Assembly (NCBI GenBank): GCA_030374805.1 | Contig: JARGSG010000223.1 | Location: 620,001 to 684,000 of the forward strand | Length of the DNA: 64,000 bases | Direction: 5' to 3' | Source of the DNA: Gracilaria gracilis | Taxonomy: Eukaryota > Rhodophyta > Florideophyceae > Gracilariales > Gracilariaceae | Shown here: in pieces, positions 11,967-24,124 of the stretch | How positions within the stretch are numbered: the first letter of the stretch is position 1 | Layout of the letters: every line of letters begins with the position of its first letter | Made by a program: the position numbers and the translations under genes | The notes under the pieces: model-generated | Databases searched by the model: none | What the model was told of the DNA's origin: nothing | Seen by the model: only the letters and a program-made list of their open reading frames with translations

Positions 11967-13829
11967 ATGAAGCTGTCAGATCGTCCGAAGACACGCAGTC
12001 AGACTGGAAGATCGGATCCGCCACTTCCGTCACGGATCCCCACCCGTTCACAGTCCCGAACCGAAGGGATGCCGGCTACTGAAGCTGTGCCGACGACCAC
12101 TCGATTTCCGCCCACGTCGTTGATCAACCCTCATCGATGTGATGGACCGGCTCCTGCCGTTGCTGGTCCCGCCCCTATCGTAGGAGGTACGGTACCTTCC
12201 GTAGCTCCCACTCCGGAGGCACCTCTGAGGGCTACTGTCAATGACACCCCCTACTTAACTGTGGAAGAGCAGCTCTGCTCTATGCAGGCTGCCCGTGCTA
12301 CCCTTGCTAAGGAGTTGTCGCTACTTCGGAAGAAGGTGGATGACACTGCTTTGCAGAACTTTTCTGGGGATCTTCGCGTATTGCGTGGTGATGTCAACTC
12401 CGTCTTGGAAGCTTTTGGAGGACCCGCTAATTTCGTGGAGGACGTGGCTGAGAAGGTTACTCGCCTCCGCGCCGGTTTAGAAACGGTGGAACAAACCGTC
12501 CTGGTTGGAGCCAATCGCACGGCTGCGCCGGTTGCTGTTTCACACCGTGACAAGAACGTCAGTGGATCCAAAGCACGTAAAGAGCGGAAGAACTACGAAT
12601 CTGATTCGTCGGCATCTTCTCTTTCTTCATGCCGGTCAACCTTGTCCGATTCGTCCGACTCGTCGGTAGGAGAAGCCCCTCGTGAGCGTTCGTCACGCTC
12701 AAAGCGATAATCAGCCACCCAAGTGGTGATGCGCGCCCGCTCGAAGGGAAGGAAGCACTCTGGACTAAAATAGTTGAAGCCAACCAATCTGCTCTACAAG
12801 AAGCTGTTGTCATACCGGTATTACCATTTGGAGGACTCCTCATTGGATAGAACTCCCCGTGGGACGGGAAAGGTTAAAGACTGTATCAAACGGATGCAGC
12901 TGTCGCTCCGTAATCAACTGTTTACAGGCGATGATCTCATTTTGGTGTTGGATTTCCTATCACGCTTTGTAGCGGAAGCCAACATTCTTGATATGAATGA
13001 AGGACAGGCGTTTGTCGCGCTGCCCTATTTTCTACGCGGACTTGCGGAAGATCAGTACAACTCTGTAAGAGGTTCATCGCGCGCCTCTGAAGGAGAGGTT
13101 ACTTTCTAGGCTGAAGCAGTTCAGTATCTACTGAGGTCCTATGCCATTGGTACCGCCATCCAGTCTGCTATTCTCGCTCTGAGAGACACCAAACAATGCC
13201 CTGGCGAAAAGGAAACCGATTACTCGATTCGCCTGAATAAGCCCTTCCACCGATGTGGCAATGTTTATTCCGCTCAAGAGCGTTGTACCATGTTCGTTGA
13301 TGGACTAGACCCGGCTATACGGACCCTAGTGGCCCGGCGCCGTGAAGAGAACCGTAAGCTTACCTACTTGGAACTGGTGCAGTATGCACGCGCCGAAGGC
13401 GATGCGCTACGCGCACGAGTCCCGGGTACCCGGTTGAAGTCCGCTAAAGCGTTGATGTTGGAATCGGGAACCCCGTCGGCGTCAATGCTCGCTGAGGAAC
13501 ACTCCAATAAGGAGTTTGATCAGGTGCACTTTGCCCGTAGCGACGTGCTTTCAATCCCGACAACGGAGCTTCCCTCAACCACGGATGCCTCGTTTCAAAC
13601 GGTTCCGGACGATACACTGCTGTATGCAGATTCGAACCGAGTTCGACCGCCTCTACTGTCATATGAGAACCGTGGAACCCGGGCTTCACGGCCTGGCTGG
13701 CAAGCTTCCCGCCCAGCCGTGCGATTCTCGAATACTCGGAACGTCAATGCCATTGTTGGATTGATCTGTCACCTCTGCTATATGCGAGGGCATACTTCTC
13801 CGCAGTGCGTTTTAAACATACATGAATAG
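11967..13829 (+). pseudogene. Element B gag region, decayed
   Basis: Fossil capsid region. The first frame (11967-12710) is Pro/Ala/Thr-rich and then Ser/Asp-rich. The 12774-13109 frame shows a capsid-like block (FLSRFVAEANILDMNEGQAF). The 13290-13829 frame ends in LICHLCYMRGHTSPQC, a CX2CX4HX4C zinc knuckle at about 13764-13812. The zinc knuckle binds RNA in Ty3/gypsy nucleocapsids. The region is split into several frames. Confidence 0.75.
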
Positions 13830-14343
13830 GCACAAGTCATTGCCAACTACGAATCCCTCTCACCTTAGAAGAAGGCTTCCGTTTCGATGGCATCGTACAT
13901 CCGCGCGAAGATGGATATTCCACGCACAATTGCGGCTCCGATTGCCCAGAACATGGTGACCTCTCACCCCCGTACCCCTCTCGAGGGAAATTTAACTGCT
14001 ACTGCGGACGCTTCTGCCGCTGGTGTCCAGGCATCAATGGTTGAGAACACTGAGCACACGCCTCAGGCGGAATCTGCTTAGAAACACTAATTGTGGGAGT
14101 CTCCTCTCTTGGAGAGGCGCCCTAAGAGTTGAGGCTGAAAGCGCCCGAGGCGTCTCTGCCTCGCTCCCAGGTCAGAATTCTCTCTAGGAAAGGCCGTCGG
14201 AGACGTGAACTCAGAACACCTTGGTGTTCTTCGTCGAACGTGGATACGGGTAAGAAATAATTGGTTCCCGGATGAAGTTATGGTGATGGCCAAAACGCAA
14301 TTACAAGGTCTATGCCGACCTTGGCCTTTCACCCCGGTTTACG

Positions 14344-17300
14344 GTGCGTTATCTCACTGTATTAGATACAGGCGCAGGTCCGAACTTCATTGTTGAGACA
14401 GCATTGCCACCCGCCTTGCGGTCACACATTCGCCGTGGCGACATTCCTGACGTCGCTGACATGAATAACAACCCGTTCTCAACGGTAGGATACATCGAGT
14501 TGGTAATCCGCTTGGGCTCATGCGTGGTAAAGCTCGACTTTGTCGTTTGTCGGTCCTTGGCCGCCCCAGTCATTTTGGGTTGTGACTTTTGCGAACGCTT
14601 TGTTGATGCCATTAGGCCCCGCCAGAGGCGTGTTGAAATGGAAGATGGTTCGTCCGTGCCGAATGTTCGTCGTCCTTTGAGGCATGCCTCCAAGAAGCAT
14701 GTACCTCTACCTGCGGCGCAGGAAGCACCACCGAGTTCTCAGGAATCTACGAAGCTTCGTGTTGCCTCCGCGACACGCGTGCCTCCAGAGTCTCAAGTCT
14801 GGGTACAGGTGAATTCCCGTCAACACGGTTCACGAATCGTCCAGCCATTGCCGTCTTTGTATGATAAATACTCTCTTGCCATTGCTAATGGAGTGGTACA
14901 GGTGGAACCGGATAATCCGTTTACGTGTTGATAGCCAATCTAGCAAAACAACCCAGTATCTGGTGAAAAACCAAGTGATTGGCTCGGTCATGCCGCATCC
15001 AACTGCGTTGGTACCGACGAAGATGACTGCTGCCGATGTGCTCGGAATCGTTCACTCTAGGGTGGGGGAGGAGTCTGAATCTCATTCGTCTCCGTCGCCG
15101 AGTCTCTCGGGTCAGCAACCTGTTAAGACAGAGAAGACACGCGTTCCGACGAGTTACGACCAATTGGACCCAGTGAAGGAATTAGAAGAACTCGACATCA
15201 GACATGTTCCGAAGACACACCGCAAACGACTGCGCGATATGCTTCGTGAATTCACTACAATGTGGGATGGTTCTCTCGGAGAGATGAATACCACGGAACA
15301 CCGGATTGATCTCCTTCCGAACTCTCGGCCAGTAGCCCAATATCCGTACAGGGCAGGGCCCAAGGCCAAAGAAGAAGAGCAATTTCAGGTGGACAAGATA
15401 CTCCGTGCAGTAGTTATAGAACCAGCACATTCGCCGTGGTACTGGCTCCGAAACCGGATGGTTCCTGGCGCTTCTGTATCGACTATCGTCGTCTAAACGC
15501 CCTTACCGTCAAGGACGTGTACCCTATTCCCCGTATGGATAAATACATTGATTCTCTCGGAAATGCTACCGTATTCACGGCATTGGATGCTAACTGGGGA
15601 TACTGGCAGGTTCCAGTGAGAAAGCAGGGTCAGGACAAGACAGCGTTTGTCTGCCATTCTGGCCTCTACCGTTTTAAACGGATGCCCTTTGGTTTCACCA
15701 ATGCTCCCGCTACTTTTCAACGTGCTATTGATATACTACTGGCTCGCTTCAAGTGGCATACTTGTCTCGTCTACCTTGACGACGTCATTGTATTATCAGA
15801 TAATCTGGATGATCACATCACACATGTGAGAGACATAATGGCTACGTTACGGGACGCCGGAGTGACACTCAAGCTGAAAAAATGCGAATTCTTCACAGAT
15901 ACTGTCAAGTATTTGGGTCACATAATCCGTCCAGGACGTGTCATGATCGAGGAAGCTCGTGTAAAGTCGCTGAAACAAGCCACGGAACCAACTACCCAGA
16001 CTGAACTGAGATCTTTTCTAGGATTAGTCAACGTCTATAGACGGTTTATTCCCAACTTCGCGGACATTGCGGCACCTCTCAACGCGCTTCTGCGGAAGGG
16101 TCAACCGCCTAAGTTGGAGCCACTCACGTCCACTCAGACGGAAGCCTTTAACTCTCTCAAAAAGGCTGTAACCACGGCACCAGTATTGTCACTACCGAAA
16201 CCGGGACTTTCATATACCGTGGACACGGATTCTAGTGACTACCGGGTAGGCTGTGTCTTGTTGTAAACCACACCAGAGGGGGAACGCAAGCCAACTGGGT
16301 ACTGGTCCCGTTCGTTAAACGTGCATGAGAAGAATTAATCCGTCTCGGAGAAGGAATGTCTTGCAGTAGTGTGGGCATTATGCACACTAAGCCCCTACCT
16401 CATGAGTGCTCATTTCACCGTTTACACGGATCACTCATCATTGAGATGGCTACTCTCCATATCAGAGCCTTCAGGCCGCTTAATGCGTTGGAGACTGCGT
16501 CTTGCAGAGTTCGACTTCGACGTCGCCTACAAGAAAGGCGCCAACAATACACAATCCGACGCTCTTTCTCGCCTACCCACCACAGGGGAACCGTTAGCCG
16601 TCGATGACGAGTTAATACCTTGCTTCGCAGTTGACGACTACACCACAGGTGAACTGGATGATATCAAAGAGGAATGGCCAGAAGAAATGGATATTGACCA
16701 GGAACTGGATGATCTACTCGCTTTCAGGGAAAGTGCGAACCCCTACCAGGGAACTTCGTACCCGTCACAACGGAGGAGATGTTTAGAGAACAATTCAGCG
16801 ATCTTTACTGCACGAAGATTCGGGCGCAACTCAATGGAGGAGCTGATCTCCCCTTTCGGGTGAATGATATTGGATACCTCGTTCGCACGGTAACTGGAAA
16901 CCCACAAATAGTGGGGCCACACGCCCTACAATCTCGAGTGTTACACTTATCACACTATGCCAAACTTAGTGGTCACGTCGGAGGACGGAAACTGGACCTT
17001 ACACTGCGAAGGAAATTCTACTGGCCAGCAATGGCTGTGGATTGCTACGCAACTGTGCGGTTCTGCCCCGAGTGTGCTCGGAATCGCATCAAGCTTCGCC
17101 GCCATGCGACGAAGTTGAAGCTCTTCCCCGCAAGGGCGCCACTAGAACTCGTAGCCATCGATATTTTGGGACCGTTCCTCGCTACCAAACGGCGTAACAC
17201 ATTTCTACTCGTGATCACTGATCGTTTCTCGAAGCTCGTTCGTACCGTACCATTACGGAGAATCACTTCATTGACGGTTGCGCAAGCATTGGTCACCCAT

Positions 17301-17681
17301 TGGGCATTCGTCTACGGTCCACCGGTGAATCTACTCTCCGACAACGGGAAACAGTTTTCCTCCCGGTTCTTTGGGGATGTATGCAGAATTTTGGATGTCA
17401 AGAATCTCTTCACGACAACCTACCACCCCCAGTGTAATGGGCAGGCTGAACGGTTTAACCGGACGCTGTTAGCAGCACTCCGTTCATACGTAGCCAATCA
17501 CCCCACCACGTGGGACCTGTTCACCGATGCGCTGACATTCGCATACAACACTCAGGTACACCGTACTACGGGACTGACGCCATTTGAATTGGTTCTGTCT
17601 CGCACCCCACCGCCCGTGGCGCTCGAAGCACAGCCAACGCTGGATCAATTTTCTTCGACGAATGGATACAGGGAAACATAG
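14344..17681 (+). pseudogene. Element B pol region (PR, RT, RNase H, integrase)
   Basis: Fossil pol. The protease motif VLDTGAGPNFI is near 14350. RT spans about 15170-16260 (FCIDYRRLNALTV, CLVYLDDVIVLSD). RNase H spans about 16200-16600 (YTVDTDSSDYRVGCVLL, FTVYTDHSSLRWLL, NNTQSDALSRLP). Integrase spans about 16780-17680, with a zinc-binding half (LHLSHYAKLSGHVGGRK, CPECARN) and catalytic core (VAIDILGPF, LLSDNGKQFSS, CNGQAERFNRTLLAALRS). The domain order is standard Ty3/gypsy. Several interruptions are present. Confidence 0.85.
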
Positions 17682-17807
17682 AAGACATGGCTTACCAAGC
17701 TGGTCCCTGCAGCACAACGGTCAATAGCCGGGTAACAAGCCGCGTATAAGCGTGATTTCGACCAGCGAGCCCCTCAAAGACCACCCGCCCTTAAAGAAGG
17801 GGACTAT

Positions 17808-19210
17808 GTGTTCATCCGTAAGGAGTATTGGAACCCAGGCAAGGAGAAACGCCACAAGCTTTCACCCGTCGCCGACGGTCCCTTCAAGACAATTGCTGTG
17901 GAATCCGACACTGTCGTAGTGGAGATGGGTCAGCAACACGAACGCATTTCCCGCGATCGCGTGGGTTTTGCACCCCCGCTTGCGGGAAACGACCCATCAA
18001 GTAAACATTCTATCGCAGAAGCGGAAACGAACACTACGGACACACCGGACCCACCCCCGATCGACCGCCCTAGGGAGGTACCACACCCAAGTAGGGGACT
18101 CTCGGATTTGCCGATGTTATCGGACTCTACCCGCCCTGGTGCTTCGCTGTCGGAAGCCCCGCCGCCTGGCGTAATTACTCGCCGCCTTGGCGCGTTAAAA
18201 TCCACTCCCCATGTCGCTCCATCTAAGGAGGGGAGGGACTCGTTAATCGTCATGCTTCCGCGCTGTCGCGTGACAAACACCGTGTCGCACAGAAGAGAGA
18301 CACCGCTTATGCGCAAGCGAAACCCTCTCGGGAGCCCGGCCTCTCGTCAAATTCGTCGCCTGTCAACGCAGAAGCGGAATCGTCACCAGACACTACCGCT
18401 GTGCGGGACAGAACCGAGGAGACTCAGTCGTTGCCGGCGAAGCCGTTGCCTACGGCGCGTAGTGCGCCTGGAGTGACTACGTCGCAGACCAGAGTGGAAA
18501 CACCGCCTAAGGCACCGTTGAGCTCGCACGTCCAAGACGGAGAAGAGTCGTGGGAGACTAAGTCGCCCAACACGCCTGAGGCGGGCCACACAGTGGACAC
18601 GTCGCTAAATGTCCAGCAGGGAAGTGCCAACCGTAGGACACGGAGTACATCTGTAAGGGAGATCAGCTCAGCAAGCGAACCACGTCAACAAACCGAGCTG
18701 ACACCTCCCGTGCATACGGAGGCGGAACACGCCACGGCGCAGACCAATGACGGCCACCCGTTGACAAGGTTACGTGCCACCACGGCGAGGCCGGTTCAAT
18801 CAGGGTTTCCGTTGACGCGAGCACCTTCGACGACCCACCTAACTCCGTCGAGACTGTCGCTACCACGCAAACTTGCGGTACGCCCACTTAGGACTCCCGC
18901 GGGAGAGGGAACTCTACCAAACCAAGGCATCGGGGACACCGACACCGCGAGACGCGTGACAATCGACCCATATGGGGGACCACACCGCGAAGGTACAGTG
19001 CCACGAACATTGTTGGACACCACACGATCTAACCGGAGCACCGACGCAGTGCCACACACGGTGAAGCCGCCGGAGAGCTCCCCGAAGCAGGATGTCGTAA
19101 TCACACGGCAAGGCCGGGAAGTCTTCCGACAGGAGTTCGTAGTCGACCACATAGTGGAACACTCATACCACCCGTTGGGGTACACACAGTTATCGCACGA
19201 GCTTCGGTAA
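17808..19210 (+). pseudogene. Element B integrase tail and 3' Pro/Ser-rich region
   Basis: The frame at 17808 starts with a GPF/Y-type module (VADGPFKTIAVESDTVVVE), usual at Ty3/gypsy integrase C termini. It is followed by Pro/Ser/Arg-rich sequence of no recognised family, in two overlapping frames to 19210. The very end (EFVVDHIVEHSYHPLGYT) is only faintly like the start of a chromodomain, so chromovirus status is less clear for element B than for element A. Confidence 0.6.
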
Positions 19211-19767
19211 TCGACTCGAAGTTCATGGTTTGCGCAGTATAGTAGGGACGGTTCACAAGCAACAAAAGAGGGCACAGAAGTCTGCCCGGAGCTCTCGGGT
19301 GGGAGCTCCGGCGGTGATTGGTGTGCCTTTCATAGGGATACTTAGCGACCTTTCGGCTAACCGGTGACGTATGATTATCTTATTAAAGTAATGGAGTGTT
19401 TGTACGTTAGCGATCGTACATGTACGTCTTAGTACGTTTCCAACAACAGTATCTCGTACGGTGGTACGGCTACAGACCCGAGGCTGACTCGGATGAGCCA
19501 ATCGAGCATCTCCCACGATCAAAAGTGGTGCAGTACCATCGGTGTACTCTCACGGGTCTCCCGGCGACAATTGTCAACGCCCAAGTGGGATAACACGCCC
19601 CAAAGGGGAAGAAGCTAGCTCACCGAGAAGGAATTTGAGACGTTGGAGGAGAAGAAGCTGGCACTTGGGAAAGGAAAAATATACGTCATAGATGGAAGTA
19701 GGTTTAATGGCCATTAAGGATATATCCTACAACAACACCGCATACTGGGAATCAGGAGGAAGATGGA
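19211..19767. other. Non-coding stretch between sense and antisense genes of element B
   Basis: No gene is seen. This is where sense and antisense transcripts of element B would converge, so it may hold termination signals for both. None is identified. Confidence 0.4.
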
Positions 19768-20421
19768 CTAAGCCCCCGACCCTTGGTTGGAAGGGCACGG
19801 AGCGCCGTCACCAGTACCCCCATTTCTGGGATTGGATCCGCCAGTAAGGCGTGCAGCCAACGCTTCCCGCATTGCGGCGACGTCCCCGCTCGCGACAGTT
19901 GCGGAAAGCCCAGCTCCTCGGAGGAACTGAGCGATCACAGCCACCTTACCGGTCCCACTCCCAGAGGGGAGGACGGCAGGCACCTCGATCAAATCTGGTT
20001 CGTCCGGAAAGGAAACCACCACGGCACCTACCGACGAAGGTTCGGGCGCGGGTGGATTCACCGGCTCAGCAGTTGCCATTCCCGGCGCTGCCGTGTCATT
20101 GGAGGTCGGCTCAGACGCGTTGGTGGAAGGAACCTCCTCGACTACGTCGTCATCATACCCCATCTCGGGTTCGTCGTCCATCATTTGGTCGTCGTCACCG
20201 TCGTAGGCGTGGTAAAAATCGTCAGCGTCGACGAAGCCAACGGGATGCCCGTAAGGGATATACCTCGGGGCCATCCGGAGAGCTACCGCTTCAGCTGCGG
20301 TGATCTCTTGCACCTCCCAGGGATTGAAAAAGATGACTTCTCCCGCCAATGGCGTGAGTCGTCCCGGAGACCGGTCGAAACCGCCATCCTCGTGATCGCG
20401 GCCGCTCTGAGCGAAGGGCAC
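19768..20421 (-). pseudogene. Element B antisense ORF 2 (217 aa, acidic)
   Basis: Follows antisense ORF 1 after 10 bases on the same strand, so the two could share one antisense transcript. The middle is strongly acidic (DGDDDQMMDDEPEMGYDDD), followed by Pro/Ala/Ser-rich sequence and Gly-rich C terminus. No domain is recognised. An acidic run also occurs in the corresponding part of element A (5596-6123). Confidence 0.5.
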
Positions 20422-20431
20422 GCTGGCTCAA

Positions 20432-21778
20432 TCAACCAACTCGGTAGACTACGTCGAGGAGCCCACAAACTTCTTCTGCATTGTTTTCACCTCCCAGGGG
20501 GACCCGCAACGATAGTTCTCGGATGCACGCACGAATGCGAGGCGGGACATACCACACTGGATACTGGTCATATACTTCCCATAGGAGATAAGCCGCGGTG
20601 CAAAAGGCCCACTCGGTGAGCACCACGGACCACAGTCCGGAATGCGGATCCTCGATGAGGCAGGAGCCCAGATAGGAGAGGACCGGGGGCAACTCCACGT
20701 AGCACCCTCGACACACCTCCACCGAGGACCACCAAGTGGGAATTGGAACGTAACAGCCCAGCCAGTGATTGTGCCGGATTCGATTGTTCTCCGTGTTTTG
20801 ATACGGGACGAGAAACCCGAAACGGGAACGCGCACGACGCTCATCGCGGATGAAGCTCTGTAACCACCGTGAACGGGACTCCCGGCGAAGATACCTGAAC
20901 TCCGCCCAGATGATTGGATGAATCCAACACACCGCCTCCTGGCGTACATTAGGACGTCCTCTCCAGGGGTAAGTCTCAACCACCGCCAAGCGGGCGCCAT
21001 ACAAAATCTCGTTTGGTGTACGATACAACCGGGGATCAAAGCTGATGGAATCAGGAATTGGGAACTCGAAGTTCGCCCGGCTCTGGCCTGCATAGCCCAA
21101 GCGAACCAATGCCACCTGAGCGGAAGCCAGCAACTCGCCGGAACGCCGCAAGATTGCGTGAGGAGGGACGGCAACCCGTCGACGCCAATCCCACGAAGTG
21201 GCGACTAACGCCGAAAGATCCCCGGGAAGGCGATCAGTACCGTCCGCATAGGACAAGATAAGTTCCTCGTTGAAAACGGCTGTAGGATGAAACCACGGAG
21301 CAGTCCGGAAGATATGCTCGTGAACGCGAGGGTTCAGCTCGACTAGCTCGTCGTAGGAAGGCCACGGCACTTCATGCATGACGTGGCCATGGGGCTGCTG
21401 CCCCGGAGAAAGAAGGTGCCCGCCACTGGAGTAGAGTCTCTGGGACGCCCCAGAAGCATTGCCGCTTTGTGGAAGAGGCACGGGACGAAATCCGGAGAAG
21501 TATCCCGAGTTCGGAGGTTGACCGCTCATCGCGCGAGGCACTGGAGGAACGGGAAGGTTGGTAGTAACACCGCGAGAGCGAGTTGAAGACTGTTGCGAAC
21601 AGGGTTGATCGTCGCTGAAGCGAGGTCTGCACTTTGGAGTGGTAGTGACTTGGTCTTCGCGAGGCGAGATGGAATCCGAAGACTTCGGGGATGCGCTTTT
21701 ATGCCCACGGTTGGTATTTCGACCCGCCATCGCGACGGTGTGGCTCACTCTTAAGGAGGGGTATATGAAGGAAAACAC
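20432..21778 (-). pseudogene. Element B antisense ORF 1 (448 aa, unknown)
   Basis: A long uninterrupted frame opposite to gag-pol, between the integrase tail and the 3' LTR. An inner start codon giving MAGRNTNRGH lies near 21730. The first 130 residues are Ser/Pro-rich. The remainder is rich in Trp, Tyr and Arg, with a hydrophobic stretch near the C terminus (LWSVVLTEWAFCTAAYLLW) that could be membrane-associated. A related antisense frame lies at the same place in element A. No known domain is recognised. Env-like, accessory or antisense-regulatory roles are all possible. Listed as part of a fossil element. Confidence 0.6.
21751..21765 (+). other. Polypurine tract of element B
   Basis: TTAAGGAGGGGTATA immediately precedes the TG of the 3' LTR. 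A purine run at this place primes plus-strand DNA synthesis in LTR elements. Confidence 0.55.
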
Positions 21779-22618
21779 TCCTTGGAGGCGATTTGAGGTA
21801 CTTGGTTAATTTCCGCATCATGTGTTAGTAGATATATATGAGCTACACCGCTATTAGCGTGTCCTCTCGCTGAGGTAATTTCCACACATGTACACGTGGA
21901 TTGCACGGCTCGAGGCGCCGCTTAGTGGGTGTGAATAACACACGTGTAGCATGGATATGCCAGAGGCAGTGCACCCAGCATTGTTGTATTTACTTAAATA
22001 TTTTATAGATTATTTTGCCCGGCGCACCCACTGTCAGTGGTGCGCCGAGCTCAGTACTTAGAGGGTTGAGCACCGCTTCCCCAAGTAAACTGCCCCTTGC
22101 CAAGCAAGGGCTTCTGGCTCTCACTATCACGCCTTTGCGGATTGTTCACCTCCAAGTGGAGTGACGACTGCGTTGTTCACGTATAGTTATCCAGCCTTGC
22201 AGTTCTCAGAGTATAACCACTATTTGTGTGTCTCGTTCCGACCTATTGTCGTAACCTTGCTCCTGTATTGGGTTTGCTTTATTCTCTCTCTCTTTTCCTC
22301 ACTCTGGTGGTTTGCTTTCTTCCCTTTTTGGGTTTGCCTTTTTGCCCTGTTCTCAGTGGCCCGTTTTCGACACCTTGTCGTTGCCGTGGTACTCTCTTTT
22401 GAGGACTCATCTCGTGACCGTGTGAACACGTGAATCTCTACCGACTACTAGTCAGCCTCAACGCTCCGACGCTTGTCGTGGTGGTTTGATCTCGGATTTG
22501 CACCCGGCTTAGCTGTGTCATTCCCGGAGTGCTCCGTTTGCTGTGCTGCCCTGTCGAGGGGAAGATTCCGAACGTCTTCGTGAGCCTGCGCTTTTCCCGC
22601 CAAAGACGTTGCTCCACA
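21766..22618 (+). repeat. 3' LTR of element B
   Basis: Second copy of the 5' LTR, starting TGAAGGA just after a purine-rich tract and ending CTCCACA. The antisense gene at 20432-21778 has its first possible start codon a few bases inside this LTR, so the LTR could also supply leader or promoter sequence for antisense transcription. Confidence 0.9.
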
Positions 22619-23035
22619 AAAGCTTCCTGATCTTAATCGCAATTCCGGCCAACGCCCCAATGCATCCATATAACGGACTCATGCGCTTTTCAGAGTGCTT
22701 GAAACCTCAAGCCAAATCATTCAATTCACCCAGTGTAGAAAGAATTCGCGGCAATCGTAATATATTCATGAGCACTTTTCGCATTTCGTGGAATACCATG
22801 TGAGCAGTAGATTGTACAACACTAAATCCAATCATAACATCCAAATAGCTACCACTGGCCAGCATGCGTAGCGTAATAGCCAATCGAGTGATTTCAAGGA
22901 CCGCATTTCTCTCATCTCTACATTTTTCTTCAAATGTAATGCCGCATTTTGATGAAGTGTTTTGAAAACCTCTTTAGAAACTCGAAACGTGGATTTTAGA
23001 GTGGCTTCATTCAGCCTGTTTTTAACATCGTTCAA

Positions 23036-24124
23036 GATCTAAACGAGATGCATCACCGCCAATTGACGCCTTCAAAACGGGTTTTTTGATAAAATACGCT
23101 CCGCAAAGAACATAAGTTGTAATGCGGTAGAGGTTGACTACCATACATGATTCCAGAAAAAGCGCGTTTGTATAGCTTCTGTATAAGATAAAAGTAGTCA
23201 TGGAGATTGGCTTAAAATTGAGAGAGATGTACGGTGCTGAGAATTATAACGTCGAATCTCCTAAAGGCAAATGTGAGAGCAATGCACCGGCGACGTAGTG
23301 AAAAGAAATGCAACAGACAAAAGAAGGCACTGTAAGAAAGCGGATCAACGCAGCATTTTGTGCGCTGCTCGATTAGTGATGTAGTTTACAGAACTTCTGC
23401 GTTTGAGCTGATCGGCTTTTTAAAAGCCTTCGGAGGACGGTAAGCACAAACGAGGCCGTACTTCACCTTGCATGAAAGCATGGAGTCGCGGCATGGTTTC
23501 GGCCAGATACGGGATCTCCGGTGTGCACATTGTGCATATGTACATGGAGAGCACGGCCTACTAGGGTACAAAAGAGAAGGTCCGAGGGCAAGTTTGGGCT
23601 TCAATTTACAGAGATAAAGTTAGAAATCTCAAAGTATTCCTCGTACTGAGGGGTGCCCTACGAAGTTGGACAGTTTGAAAGAACGGATTCGCAACCGGTC
23701 TCTTTTGCCCTCAGGTCTGTTTTTGATGTTCTACATGCACCTCAAGGTCCGTGATATACAGACCAAAACGCAGATTGGTGCAACAGCGACGCCATCGCAA
23801 AGATTGACGCGGAAAAGAACGTGTTGCACACTGGACGCAAAAACGTCCAGATCTGACTTCATGTTGAACAGTTTTGTAAGCAAATCAATCTTTATTTATC
23901 AGTCAAACCAATCATATTCTGCTTGCATCGACCTTCGCGTCCTCTCAGTCCCCCAAATGAAACCCCTGCAACCCTAACCTCGCAACTCGCTCGTTGTGAG
24001 CGGTCGCAAACTTTACTTTTGCCAAAGCTGCTCGTTCTCGCAATGTGCGAACAAGAACAATGGGCTCGTCGTAGCGCGTTGCACGATACTCTGCGCGACT
24101 CTCTTCAAACTTTCTTCGCGACTC
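23036..24124. other. Intergenic, no supported gene
   Basis: AT-richer DNA upstream of the Harbinger transposase start. It probably contains the 5' untranslated part and terminal repeat of that transposon. Short frames here show no recognisable protein. Confidence 0.5.

Larger units (their letters stand above)
10953..22618 (+). mobile_element. Ty3/gypsy element B, full length with two LTRs
   Basis: 11.7-kb LTR retrotransposon fossil bounded by direct repeats of about 854 bp (10953-11806 and 21766-22618), both TG...CA. The flanking pentamers AAGGC and AAAGC match at 4 of 5. Inside are gag with a zinc knuckle, protease, RT, RNase H, integrase with a GPF/Y tail, a long Pro/Ser-rich 3' frame, and two antisense frames before the 3' LTR. 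The LTRs differ by roughly 4-5% over the first 400 bp by eye, which suggests a moderately old insertion. The plus-strand coding region is broken, with roughly half a dozen to ten interruptions, some of which could instead be family-typical frame changes. Confidence 0.9.
9406..23035 (-). pseudogene. PIF/Harbinger transposase, split by two LTR-element insertions
   Basis: Plain DNA transposon, transposase on the minus strand in three pieces: 23035-22619, 10952-10565 and 9713-9406. The first piece carries the helix region (LRMLASGSYLDV) and CIGALAGIAI, where family members have GALDG, so the first catalytic Asp is replaced by Ala. The second has KGYYALPVQALVDF, GDEAYVC and VEQAFGMLVTRWRIL, typical of the DDE_Tnp_4 family. 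The third has IILVCMKLHDFCVDN, the usual C-terminal LHN block. A frame change separates the extreme N terminus (22832-23035) from the rest, and one stop lies just downstream of 10952. The reading frame lines up across both insertions once one target-duplication copy is counted. Terminal inverted repeats were not located. Confidence 0.8.
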
